A stretch of 64,000 bases of DNA, taken from contig NZ_CP034235.1 of NCBI RefSeq assembly GCF_009728935.1, forward strand, positions 1,308,501 through 1,372,500, given 5' to 3'. Position numbers and translations under genes: made by a program. The DNA is from Paenibacillus psychroresistens (GTDB taxonomy: Bacteria > Bacillota > Bacilli > Paenibacillales > NBRC-103111). Positions 34,301 to 42,028 of this stretch are shown here, in pieces. How positions within the stretch are numbered: the stretch's first letter is position 1; each line of letters opens with the position of its first letter. The notes beneath the pieces were generated by a model. That model was given only the letters and a program-made list of their open reading frames with translations, made no database searches and was not told the DNA's origin.

Positions 34301-37275
34301 TGACTAGAAATGAGACCACTGGAAATTATGTAGTGACGTATGGGAGTCAACCGGATGTAGCTAGTAGACCCACTAAGTACAACATTGCTGAATTTTCACA
34401 GACGGGTGTGCTAATCTCTAATAGCCTCATAGCCCTTCAAGGTGGTCTGACTACTCCCATATTTTACCCATATGCATCATTGTCAACATACGCATATATA
34501 ATGACAAGTAAAAAAGGGATAACATACCTTTTTAGTGTTGTTGGAACAGGTCCAACTATTTACGCTTACGATTCCTCTGGATCTTTAATTTCGAATACTG
34601 TTCTTGACATGAGTGGCACATATGTATACTCTGATGCTTTCTTTGGGTCAGATGGCACCTACATTGTACGAATTAACCATAAGCAATCACAAATATCTGG
34701 TGCTGATTATACTTATTTCTATGCTTTTGATCCTTCGGGTTCTAATTATTACAAATTTTATGCTGGAGGTGATCCATTCGTTTTACCTTTTGCCGATCAG
34801 AAATTATTAGTGGTTACAGGCGCTACTAGTTATTCACTCTATGACAGCTCCAGTTCCGCGCTCCTGTACCCAAATTCATTAAATTTAGGGGAGCCTTTTA
34901 GCAACATCTGGACAGGACCGACGTACCTATCCAATCAAATTATGAAGTTAAACATAAATGCGAGTAAATCATCAATAGAGGGTGTGGGCTTAGCTTTTAG
35001 AGTTCAAGACTCCCAAAACTACCTAAGTGCAGAGTTTGAGAATGGATTGTTCAGATTTAAAAAGACTGTTAACGGTACGTCTACAGTACTAAACGAAGTT
35101 AGTTATCTACTCTCGCTAGGAAATAACTACAGAATAAAAGTAGTACCTAATGGAAGCAGCTTTGATCTCTATGTCAACGATATTCCTGTAATGACCGTAT
35201 CTGATACATCTTGGAGTACAGGCAAGATGGCGATTATTAATCGGGGATATCAAGGAATTGGCTTTAACGGTATGAGTTATGAAACAGGATTAGGAGCTTC
35301 GGGAAGCTTTGGTGGAGTTGCACTTATTAATAGCCCGATAACCAATACCGTTACTTTTACTGATCCTGAAAATGACCCTAGATTGACACAAAGTGAAAGC
35401 TGGACCTATACCCATAATCCAAACATCTTTTTAAATCCATTGGGTACATGGGGAAGCTCGGGCAGCAGCTTTTCAACCGCAGTTACTTCATTCCCTTTAC
35501 CTGGAGAGTACACGTTTGTATTTAAATCAAGAGATGATCCGAACAGTGCGTACAAATACCCATCAATGATTTTTGATCCCTATCGCCATTGGTCGAATAC
35601 ACTCACGGGGAAAATACGAGCACATCGCAAGCCAATATCAGATTTTTCAGTTAGTTTTAACGCAAATAGCACGATAAATTGGATAGATACAAGCTATGAT
35701 CCGGATCGATTTAACCCTTCCAATAATAGTTATTCAACAGAAGCTACTGGAATCAATTATCAAGCGACTCGTGGTGTCTTAGATCGACAATATTATTATA
35801 TTTCGCCAAGTGGAGTAACTACGAACGTGAAATTAACAAAACCTGCCGAATATGGCATATATACTGTCGGTATGGCAGTTAAAGATGAATACAATGCATG
35901 GAGTGATTGGACCGAAAGAACGATTTTTATTGCAAACCCTGTACCGAATAATTTACCAGTAGCAAATATAATAGATCCGTCATCGAGCAGTTCTAGTAGT
36001 CCGACCATTTATGCTACACTCAAACCGCTTTACAAATGGACGTACTCAGATGCAGATGGAGATCCACAACAAAGGTATATTTTCAACGTTTACGAAAGTG
36101 CTAATAATATCGTGTATACTTCAAGCGAAGTATTATCGTCTGCTTTACAATGGCAACAACCCGTGAATTTAGCGGAGAATGTCGTGTATTCCGTTCAAGT
36201 ACAAGCTCATGATGGAACAGATTACAGCTTATTATCAGCAAAGAAATTTTTTAAAATCGTCATCAATACACCGCCAACAGCTGTTATATATGATCCAGCA
36301 TCAACTGATTCCAGTAATCCAACCGTTTATAGTTTACTTAGACCAATCTACAAGTGGACTTATACGGATGCAGATGGCGATTCCCAACAGCGCTTCACTT
36401 TGAATGTTTATAATAGTAGTAACGCAATAGTTTATACCTCGGGAGAGGTGTTATCATCAGCATTCTCTTGGCAACAACCTACAGACTTATCAGCTAATGT
36501 TGTATATTCCGTTCAGGTGCAGGTTCATGATGGAAAAGTATACAGTGGGTTATCAGCTAAGAAATATTTTAAAATTAATCGACCGCCAATTGGAAATATA
36601 AGCTTTACGATACCTATCTATCAAAATGACACACCACAATTTTCAATTACTCAATCAGATCCGGATGGGGATGCCTTAACCATAAAAGTAGACAGCAGCT
36701 TTAACGGGGGCGGATATTCGAATGTTAAACAGTGGACATCAGTAGCATCAGGCACTTCAAAATCTTTTACTCTGGGGCCACTAGCTCAAGGCGTTTATTC
36801 TCTTAGACTAACTCTAGATGATGGAGGAGGCGGGATATACACTCAAACCTATACATTTACAGCTTTACCACTCTTCTTAAGCGGAGCCATAAAGCATACT
36901 GCGATTTGGGAAAGTAATAGATTACAATGGAATGTTAAATTCCCAGCGAAGATCCGCGCAACAGATGTATTTTGGGCAGGGGAAGCATTGGAATTATTTG
37001 CAACAGCTACGGATACAGGAACAAGCTTAACCAAACCCTTAAATGTATCTGCTAAATTAGTTCAGACAGGGGATTCCGTCAGCCTGACCAGTTCAGATCA
37101 AATTCATTATGTAGGTGAGATGGTGAATACAGATTTTATTCATTCGCTCGAAGATGGATTATATACAATGCAGTTTCAGATTCAGTGGTCCAATGGTATG
37201 ATACAGAAAACAGATGTGCCATTCTATATCAGAGGTAATATTCTTGATGTAATTGTGGTTCAGCTGCGTAACTGA
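31360..37275 (+). CDS. Giant secreted multidomain protein, putative adhesin
   Basis: A 1971-aa protein. Signal peptide at residues 1-27; an unrecognised N-terminal region with CGPSVTC; a bacterial Ig-like (Big_2) domain at about 324-408; a TPTPTPTPIP linker at 411-421; PKD-like domains from about 424 and 621; a PQQ/beta-propeller-like region at about 811-1167; a LamG-like sandwich at about 1178-1311; more PKD-like modules near 1321 and 1421; two tandem repeats of about 100 residues at 1531-1739; and a C-terminal beta domain. No LPXTG signal or SLH repeat is present, so anchoring may come from the SLH protein 13 bases upstream. The domains suggest extracellular carbohydrate or protein binding. 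Confidence 0.85.
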   Translation: MKKKLSRLITCMLLLSILFPLITLEAALSSPNPESIALLNNYSSGASDVNIGQGYQRVLSNYPQLALNINLNAGTGNKISKIEFLKYGVPINIGVVANNTQTQTISKVVSGEAKNVVSGFGTNLNTTAKGYYSWYRYSSGPFWFADIPPTGQNSSNPSNCGPSVTCFGDPGEYDEFNGTYFWKFPNVSSNLLTMSGTRSLDYVLEDSISSSNPTDIPIDFVSNSPAYFSGNSVADTTVTNILGGFGEFGNAGSVSGTPITTMTNNNHYTVKFSKSFTEAAFYKDTFTAPGAAWMDWFFAFKTTLKSKTFVYPDQIRVTYAQVGVATLVVTPDTATVLVGSTNNYIATYTDTGGISSTVTNSSTWSNNNNTIATINSTGLATGKVDGTVTIMADYNGLTATAELIVTSGATPTPTPTPTPIPELNRPPYIRIAWYKHGEATESSTVNLNTNVDLRVVGDSISIPASPSDPDGDPVIISAWDFNSSTVWVNSLPGTYNLNTGISTIQFMDMVANIPGDHTVFLTVHDPKGATYTASANLHVIDPKPIACIDAPLNVKAGRPIPYAITSCSYSPVNAAITTETWTNKLTQYNTAGTEVVKLKVQDSAGRWSGEVTKNINVIPDQPPIAVLNFPAQTTRGSTISIDGSLSSSPDGDTITQYYFEYQYDAANDGYANDSWQLLYSGVNKNVNFAPIKIGKYNFRLTVTENFGQKGSTTKILDTLNLAPTVNVQTSGQTGPPSTVTPISMSTVFNSWPVTNTIGGTAGNKANWYMNSGSLTTKIYDTLYAIRKPDDGMWSRSSYYPFALPQKLVTPTSTTTGSNFDGAIADEKYVYAFKYTGGQIRAYDKNLNLVWTITAPYTGDLTTYKGKLYFSNSNFISIYDRDTGTLLNSATISNGTSLKIFDNKVIVTAYSNVYVYDINLNYIGVYPAAVTRSGSTAVHEGENELEGTSVSYYSGYVTKVRVADQTVVWRTPLDIPSTSGDVTRNETTGNYVVTYGSQPDVASRPTKYNIAEFSQTGVLISNSLIALQGGLTTPIFYPYASLSTYAYIMTSKKGITYLFSVVGTGPTIYAYDSSGSLISNTVLDMSGTYVYSDAFFGSDGTYIVRINHKQSQISGADYTYFYAFDPSGSNYYKFYAGGDPFVLPFADQKLLVVTGATSYSLYDSSSSALLYPNSLNLGEPFSNIWTGPTYLSNQIMKLNINASKSSIEGVGLAFRVQDSQNYLSAEFENGLFRFKKTVNGTSTVLNEVSYLLSLGNNYRIKVVPNGSSFDLYVNDIPVMTVSDTSWSTGKMAIINRGYQGIGFNGMSYETGLGASGSFGGVALINSPITNTVTFTDPENDPRLTQSESWTYTHNPNIFLNPLGTWGSSGSSFSTAVTSFPLPGEYTFVFKSRDDPNSAYKYPSMIFDPYRHWSNTLTGKIRAHRKPISDFSVSFNANSTINWIDTSYDPDRFNPSNNSYSTEATGINYQATRGVLDRQYYYISPSGVTTNVKLTKPAEYGIYTVGMAVKDEYNAWSDWTERTIFIANPVPNNLPVANIIDPSSSSSSSPTIYATLKPLYKWTYSDADGDPQQRYIFNVYESANNIVYTSSEVLSSALQWQQPVNLAENVVYSVQVQAHDGTDYSLLSAKKFFKIVINTPPTAVIYDPASTDSSNPTVYSLLRPIYKWTYTDADGDSQQRFTLNVYNSSNAIVYTSGEVLSSAFSWQQPTDLSANVVYSVQVQVHDGKVYSGLSAKKYFKINRPPIGNISFTIPIYQNDTPQFSITQSDPDGDALTIKVDSSFNGGGYSNVKQWTSVASGTSKSFTLGPLAQGVYSLRLTLDDGGGGIYTQTYTFTALPLFLSGAIKHTAIWESNRLQWNVKFPAKIRATDVFWAGEALELFATATDTGTSLTKPLNVSAKLVQTGDSVSLTSSDQIHYVGEMVNTDFIHSLEDGLYTMQFQIQWSNGMIQKTDVPFYIRGNILDVIVVQLRN
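35950..36585 (+). repeat. Two tandem repeats inside the giant surface protein gene
   Basis: Two copies of about 300 bases encode closely similar units: WTYSDADGDPQQRYIFNVY against WTYTDADGDSQQRFTLNVY, then VVYSVQVQAHDG against VVYSVQVQVHDG. The units look like FN3/PKD-like beta sandwiches with a DADGD calcium-type loop. Their high similarity suggests a recent internal duplication. Confidence 0.8.
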
Positions 37276-37308
37276 ATAAAATCCATGCGACAAGGGAGCT
37301 GGTATACC

Positions 37309-38511
37309 ATGATCGACTATATATCTCGAAAAGCTAATCTCCAACTGAAAATGCAACAAAAGCAAATAGATGCTATCATCATTACTCAGAATGTCGATCT
37401 ATATTATTTCACGGGTTCGATGCAGACGGGAAATCTAGTGATTCCTGCTAAAGGCGAAGCAATCTTCTTTGTACGACGGAGCGTGGTTCGAGCCGAGCAA
37501 GAGTCGGCTGTAGCCGTAGAAGCATTAAATTCATTACGAGAATTTGAAGCAATATTACAAGAACGTTTTCCCGTTACATTCTCTGAGGCTAAACAAGCAG
37601 CAAGAAAGCTTACAATCGCCACCGAGTTTGATGTGCTGCCTGTACAACATTTTCGGCGCTTGGAATCGGCTTTGCCTGATGTGGAGTGGGTGGATGGTTC
37701 CATGCTTGTCCGGGAAGCTCGAATGATTAAAGATGCCTACGAAATAGGCCGTATTCAAGAAGCAGCGCGTGTTATCGATATTGCGCTTGAGCATGCGATC
37801 GCACATGTTCGTGAAGGTATGACAGAAGTCGCACTAATGAGTTTAATTGAAACCACACTTCGCCAAAATGGACATCTAGGGTTAATGCGAATGCGTGGCT
37901 ACAACCAAGAGATTATTACAGGTATGGTTGGTTCTGGTGCGGCAGCTGCTGAGCCTACTTATTTTGACGGTCCGGCAGGTGGGCGGGGCTTGAGTCCAGC
38001 AAGTCCACAAAGCTCCAGCAATAAACGGATCGAGCTGAATGAACCGATTCTCGTTGATATCGGCTGCTGTATAGATGGTTATGTCATTGATCAGACGAGA
38101 ACAATCGTTATTGGTGGTTTGGATGATCAGCTTACATTTGCCTATCGCATAGCTGAGAGCATTCTACGTTCGACTGAAACTTACCTCCGACCGGGAACAA
38201 TGTGTGATGAGCTTTATACCTTGGCATTAGGGCAAGCGGCGGAAGCGGGTTTGAGCGAATTTTTTATGGGGTTTGGCGCAGATCAAGTTAAATTTCTGGG
38301 ACACGGTATTGGATTGGAAATTGATGAACTGCCCATATTGGCTAAGGGGTTCAAGCTTCCGTTGGAGGCGGGGATGGTGATTGCGATTGAACCGAAGTTT
38401 ACCTTCCCGGGTCGAGGCGTTGTTGGGCTTGAGAATAGCTATCTCATTACCGAACAAGGCTATACAAAGCTAACTTGTTCACGGGAAGGTATTATTTCGA
38501 TACATCCTTAA
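37309..38511 (+). CDS. M24-family Xaa-Pro peptidase
   Basis: A 400-aa cytoplasmic peptidase. A creatinase-like N-terminal domain (about 1-130) precedes the pita-bread catalytic domain with the five metal ligands: Asp pair in VDIGCCIDGYVIDQTRT, His in LGHGIGLEIDELP, Glu in AIEPKF and Glu in GLENSYL. It removes residues next to proline from short peptides. ATG 37309 is preceded by AAGGGAG; an earlier ATG at 37285 has no such site. The stop lies right beside the end of the convergent YciI-like gene. Confidence 0.88.
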   Translation: MIDYISRKANLQLKMQQKQIDAIIITQNVDLYYFTGSMQTGNLVIPAKGEAIFFVRRSVVRAEQESAVAVEALNSLREFEAILQERFPVTFSEAKQAARKLTIATEFDVLPVQHFRRLESALPDVEWVDGSMLVREARMIKDAYEIGRIQEAARVIDIALEHAIAHVREGMTEVALMSLIETTLRQNGHLGLMRMRGYNQEIITGMVGSGAAAAEPTYFDGPAGGRGLSPASPQSSSNKRIELNEPILVDIGCCIDGYVIDQTRTIVIGGLDDQLTFAYRIAESILRSTETYLRPGTMCDELYTLALGQAAEAGLSEFFMGFGADQVKFLGHGIGLEIDELPILAKGFKLPLEAGMVIAIEPKFTFPGRGVVGLENSYLITEQGYTKLTCSREGIISIHP

Positions 38512-38814
38512 TTATTTACTGCGAATGGAGCCAACTCTAAAAGGGTGAAGCGTCGCGTTGACGATTTGAGCTTTAACAGCGGGATCATTATTGAATATTT
38601 CTTCAGCAGCTTCTAAGGATGGAGCATTGAAAACGATCGTGCCATAAGAGCCATCTGTACAAGCACCTGAAAATATGAGTTTGCCCTCTGCTGATAGTGC
38701 TGCTGTATAAGAGAGATGCTGCATAAAAGCGATTTGCTCTTCCAAAGTCATTGTTGAGATGAAATTTTCACGTTTAGGTGTAAAGACATATAAGAATTCA
38801 AGCTGTTGGTCCAT
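38512..38814 (-). CDS. YciI-like protein
   Basis: A 100-aa protein of the YCII dimeric alpha/beta-barrel family (EFLYVFTPKRE, then GKLIFSGACTDGSYGTIVF and FNNDPAV). The fold usually carries a His-Asp pair, but function in this family is mostly unknown; some members act on small aromatic or chlorinated compounds. AAGGAGAG lies before the ATG. It ends against the convergent peptidase gene with no space between. Confidence 0.75.
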   Translation of the reverse strand: MDQQLEFLYVFTPKRENFISTMTLEEQIAFMQHLSYTAALSAEGKLIFSGACTDGSYGTIVFNAPSLEAAEEIFNNDPAVKAQIVNATLHPFRVGSIRSK

Positions 38815-38915
38815 GCTGAGACTCTCCTTTTTTTAAATGGGAATAGATTTACTAACCTCACAATATGTATAAACAATAGCATTTTAAATTATATTTTTCC
38901 AACTACTCTTAAAAA

Positions 38916-38945
38916 TTGGACACTTGTTGTTTTTTTTAGTAGGAT
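38916..38945 (+). promoter_or_regulatory. Likely promoter of the 125-aa protein gene
   Basis: TTGGAC (38916-38921), 18-bp spacer containing a run of T, TAGGAT (38940-38945), about 28 bases before the start codon. Confidence 0.45.
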
Positions 38946-38973
38946 AGTGATAAGCATAAGAGGGGGAATACGT

Positions 38974-39351
38974 ATGTTACCTTTGGGACAAAAAGTGATC
39001 ATTGTGGCAGACAGCTTTGAGCAAAATCTAACAATTGGTGATCATGGTTACATCATCGCATACGACCGCAACGTGGATAATGCATTCGACTACGTTGTTC
39101 GCATACCAAAAATGAATAAGCACATTTTTCTTCCCTCCGCTGATATAGAGCTAGAGGAAGTTTTAATTAGTCTAGAAGCAAGCCGAATTGAGAGAGAAGC
39201 ATTGATTGATTATGCCTTGGCTACGAATAATGCAGAATTGTTTCACCGCGTAATGAATGGCGAAGAAATTGAGCCTGCGGCCGAGATGAATAATGATACT
39301 GTACCGCAAGACGATTTTGTGAGACAAGTCAATTTAAAAGCCTGGATTTAA
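38974..39351 (+). CDS. Conserved hypothetical protein, 125 aa
   Basis: I do not recognise the family. The N-terminal 60 residues (GQKVIIVADSFEQNLTIGDH followed by GYIIAYDRN and FDYVVRIPKMNKHIFLPSADIE) look like a small beta-barrel of the SH3/KOW type. The rest is helical and acidic, ending in DDFVRQVNLKAWI. No signal peptide or TM segment. ATG 38974 is chosen because AGAGGGGGA precedes it. A monocistronic unit with its own promoter and terminator. Confidence 0.65.
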   Translation: MLPLGQKVIIVADSFEQNLTIGDHGYIIAYDRNVDNAFDYVVRIPKMNKHIFLPSADIELEEVLISLEASRIEREALIDYALATNNAELFHRVMNGEEIEPAAEMNNDTVPQDDFVRQVNLKAWI

Positions 39352-39408
39352 ACAATAGTAGGCAAATTAGCTAGAGTTGAAAGTGATCCTTTCTACTCTC
39401 TTAAACGC

Positions 39409-39441
39409 AAAAACCAGCCGAGTTTTCTCAGCTGGTTTTTT
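39409..39441. terminator. Bidirectional terminator
   Basis: AAAAACCAGC (39409-39418) pairs with GCTGGTTTTT (39431-39440), with inner GAG/CTC and a TTTT loop, and Ts follow. It lies between the 125-aa protein gene and the convergent ABC permease gene. Confidence 0.88.
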
Positions 39442-39463
39442 GTTGCACTCTGAGGAGGAAAAC

Positions 39464-40105
39464 CTATATATTTCTGCGTTCATATACTAGGTTAGAGATG
39501 AGCCAGGATATAAACAACATAACCAGACAAATAATAGTTAGCCATAAAATGGAGTTTTCGAAGGAAAATTTCTCTATAAAGGTTTCAGGATCTGATAGAT
39601 TGCTCAGGAAAATCATTGGGATTAATGCAGCAATAAAAGCTAAAATATACTCTATAATGAGAACAATTCGTGCTCCGAATGCAAAGAAAATAGGATAATA
39701 GATTGCAAAATAAATGGACTGGATAATTAAAGCAATACATATAGAATGAAGGCTGAACCAAGGTAGGTCAGATTGAGGAAATATAAAATAGATAATGAGT
39801 CGCCAAATCAATGTGAGTAGAAAGGCTGAAGCTGTAAACATCAGGACACTCCAATACTTGGCGTTTACAATGTCGCGTCTTCTAACGGGTAAGGAGGCAA
39901 GCATGCGCCCGTTGTTGTTTTTCTCATCTGATTTGTTTGTAGCTACAATGATAAAATAGCTTAAAAGAAGAGGTGACATGATTAACGGCAATCCTTCAAG
40001 AGCCGTATTTATGATAAATAAGAATACACCGATACCTACGAATCCCAGCATAAGATAACGTTTGGATATCTGGATGTCCTTCATTAACAATTGGAGCATA
40101 TTCAA
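39464..40105 (-). CDS. ABC-2 type permease of a YtrA-controlled exporter
   Basis: A 213-aa membrane protein with about six TM helices, of the short ABC-2 permease group found beside YtrA-type regulators (NKSDEKNNNGRMLASLPVRRRDIVNAKYW before TM2-3). Its start overlaps the ATPase gene by four bases. It forms the channel of the small exporter. In the B. subtilis ytr system such exporters respond to cell-wall antibiotics; that is a family analogy only. Confidence 0.82.
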   Translation of the reverse strand: MNMLQLLMKDIQISKRYLMLGFVGIGVFLFIINTALEGLPLIMSPLLLSYFIIVATNKSDEKNNNGRMLASLPVRRRDIVNAKYWSVLMFTASAFLLTLIWRLIIYFIFPQSDLPWFSLHSICIALIIQSIYFAIYYPIFFAFGARIVLIIEYILAFIAALIPMIFLSNLSDPETFIEKFSFENSILWLTIICLVMLFISWLISNLVYERRNI

Positions 40106-40953
40106 TTCCTCCCTTGTGTGAAAAACAAAATATCATCCAATGATGGTTTCTCTGCAGCGATTCGTTCATTCCAAGGAATCGAAGTATAGTTGTCTTTCGT
40201 AATTAAAGCCTCGAATCCCAACGATGATTGCTGTAAGCCTATTAATGGGAGCGGGTGCTGTTGGAGCTGAGCATTAGGGCCCTTCACTAGCATATAAGTA
40301 TCCAGCAAATCCTCTTTTGTGCCGCTGAATTGCAGGCTGCCATTTTGAATATAAACAATATAATCGGCAATTCGCTCTAATTCCATGCTGATATGAGTAG
40401 AGAATAGTACAGTGCGGTTTCCGTCCTGGATATATCCACTTAGAATAGATAATATTTCCCTGCGAAAGATTGAATCCAGCCCGGCTGTTGGTTCATCCAT
40501 AATCAGCAGCTCGGGTTCATGTGCTAAGGCTACTGCCAAAGCAAACTTTGTTTTCATTCCTTTAGAGAGCTCGCGCATTTTTCTCTTATCAGGTAATGCA
40601 AAGTCATGCTGATAGCGTTGAAAAAGTAAATCGTTCCAGCTGGGATAAAAAGCAGCGACTATGTTTTTCATTTCCTTAACAGTCAGATGATCATAGAAGA
40701 AATCCTCGTCATACACAAATCCAATCTTCTGCTTTATTTCACGTTCCTTATTTAGATAAGACTGATTAAAAACAAGCACTTCACCCTCATCAGGTCGAAT
40801 TAAATTCATGACTGAACGAATTAATGTTGTCTTGCCAGATCCATTGGGGCCAATCAATCCGGTAATAAAGCCTTTTTCTATTTGGAAATTGAGATTATCG
40901 ATTTTAAAATCTCCATTGCGTTTAGAATATTGACGAAATTCAATAGCAGACAC
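40102..40953 (-). CDS. ABC transporter ATP-binding protein
   Basis: A 283-aa ATPase: Walker A GPNGSGKTTL, signature LSKGMKTKFALA (LSKGM in place of LSGGQ, usual in YtrB/BcrA-like ATPases) and Walker B LLIMDEPTAGLD. The GTG start shares one base with the TAG stop of the regulator gene (TAGTG), so translation is coupled. Second gene in the order regulator, ATPase, permease. Confidence 0.88.
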   Translation of the reverse strand: MSAIEFRQYSKRNGDFKIDNLNFQIEKGFITGLIGPNGSGKTTLIRSVMNLIRPDEGEVLVFNQSYLNKEREIKQKIGFVYDEDFFYDHLTVKEMKNIVAAFYPSWNDLLFQRYQHDFALPDKRKMRELSKGMKTKFALAVALAHEPELLIMDEPTAGLDSIFRREILSILSGYIQDGNRTVLFSTHISMELERIADYIVYIQNGSLQFSGTKEDLLDTYMLVKGPNAQLQQHPLPLIGLQQSSLGFEALITKDNYTSIPWNERIAAEKPSLDDILFFTQGRN

Positions 40954-41333
40954 TACGCATTCTCCTCTCCATAAAATAAATTAAATAATTGAACGACCTC
41001 TTGAGGTTTTAAGCCGATATTGCGACTTTCAACAACTATGGCTTTAATACGATCTTCCAACTGACGATACTTGATTTCACGAATAGACTCTTTATTGCTT
41101 CCTGATACATAGGTTCCTTTGCCTGAAACGGAAGCAACTAGCCCTTCCTGCTCTAATTCATCGTAGGCTCGTTTAGTTGTGATTACACTTATCTTCAGAG
41201 TTAAAGCTAGGTTCCGGATCGATGGCAGCAATTCCCCTTCGGGTAAAGCTCCGCTTAGTATCTGATTCTTGATTTGCTCTCTAAGCTGCAGGTAGATGGG
41301 CTCCCCAGTTGTGAAAGAAACGGAAAGATTCAT
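40953..41333 (-). CDS. YtrA-type GntR-family regulator
   Basis: A 126-aa regulator: winged-helix GntR domain at about 8-75 (EPIYLQLREQIKNQILSG, SIRNLALTLKISVITTKRAYDELEQEGLV) and a short C-terminal helix pair, the minimal YtrA architecture. ATG 41333 is preceded by AAAGGAGA; longer upstream reading has no support. It is the first gene of the exporter operon and very likely its repressor. Confidence 0.88.
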   Translation of the reverse strand: MNLSVSFTTGEPIYLQLREQIKNQILSGALPEGELLPSIRNLALTLKISVITTKRAYDELEQEGLVASVSGKGTYVSGSNKESIREIKYRQLEDRIKAIVVESRNIGLKPQEVVQLFNLFYGEENA

Positions 41334-41356
41334 GCGATCTCCTTTCTCTAATCGTT

Positions 41357-41367
41357 TATACTGTATA
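41357..41367 (-). promoter_or_regulatory. Palindrome in the YtrA-operon promoter region
   Basis: TATACTGTATA is a perfect 11-base palindrome about 25 bases before the regulator start codon, within an AT-rich promoter-like stretch on the minus strand. A likely autoregulatory operator. Confidence 0.4.
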
Positions 41368-41418
41368 TGTATGATATGAACACTATAAATTATCACATAA
41401 GATTTTGCAATATAAATA

Positions 41419-41454
41419 AAAAAAACTTTATCTTTAGAAAATCTAAAGATAAAG
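41419..41454 (-). terminator. Strong terminator after mobB
   Basis: Perfect 13-bp arms at 41426-41438 and 41442-41454 with an AAA loop. On the minus strand they are followed by a T-run. It ends the moeA-mobB unit before the YtrA operon. Confidence 0.9.
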
Positions 41455-41473
41455 CCTTTGTAATAAGTAAAAT

Positions 41474-42028
41474 TCATTTAAGCTGATTCAACAGCCAATC
41501 TTCAACATAAGCAGCTATTAAAGAAACGTCGTTTAAATCCAGCACAGAGATTAAGCTTGGTTGATTAAGTAAGTTAGTTAGCTCAGGATCATCCTTACTA
41601 AACGTGGAGGCAATTGCAACAACACGATTTAACTGACTGTACAAGGCGAGCTGCTCCAAGGTGCGTGCAACAAGTATTTTTGGGACATCAGCTTGTTTAT
41701 ATCCTTCAATTAGAATCAAGTCAACCCCGCTCATACGCTGTAGAATTTCCTTAAGCTCCAGAGGTTTTGGATGCTTCTCTAATATATTGAGCTTGGCAGC
41801 AGATGAGATGGTAATTAAATCTGCTCCAGCTTCGCTATATTTGAATGTATCCTTACCCTCCACGTCCATTTGAAAATCATGAGCATCATGCTTGAGTACG
41901 CCGACACGATACTCTTTGCGTTTCAATTGCATCACAATTTGGCTAACCAAGGTAGTTTTGCCTGAACCACTAAACCCAACGAAGCCGAGATGGGGAGGCG
42001 TCGTCCTGATAACATTCGAATCTGTCAT
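41474..42028 (-). CDS. mobB: MobB, molybdopterin-guanine dinucleotide biosynthesis adaptor
   Basis: A 184-aa GTP-binding protein with P-loop GFSGSGKTTL, the KHDAHDF segment and IEGYK, all typical of MobB. MobB helps MobA attach GMP to molybdopterin. Its ATG overlaps the stop of moeA by four bases (ATGA), so the two are coupled. No moaA-moaE genes are in the window; mobA lies 2.6 kb away on the same strand. Confidence 0.92.
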   Translation of the reverse strand: MTDSNVIRTTPPHLGFVGFSGSGKTTLVSQIVMQLKRKEYRVGVLKHDAHDFQMDVEGKDTFKYSEAGADLITISSAAKLNILEKHPKPLELKEILQRMSGVDLILIEGYKQADVPKILVARTLEQLALYSQLNRVVAIASTFSKDDPELTNLLNQPSLISVLDLNDVSLIAAYVEDWLLNQLK

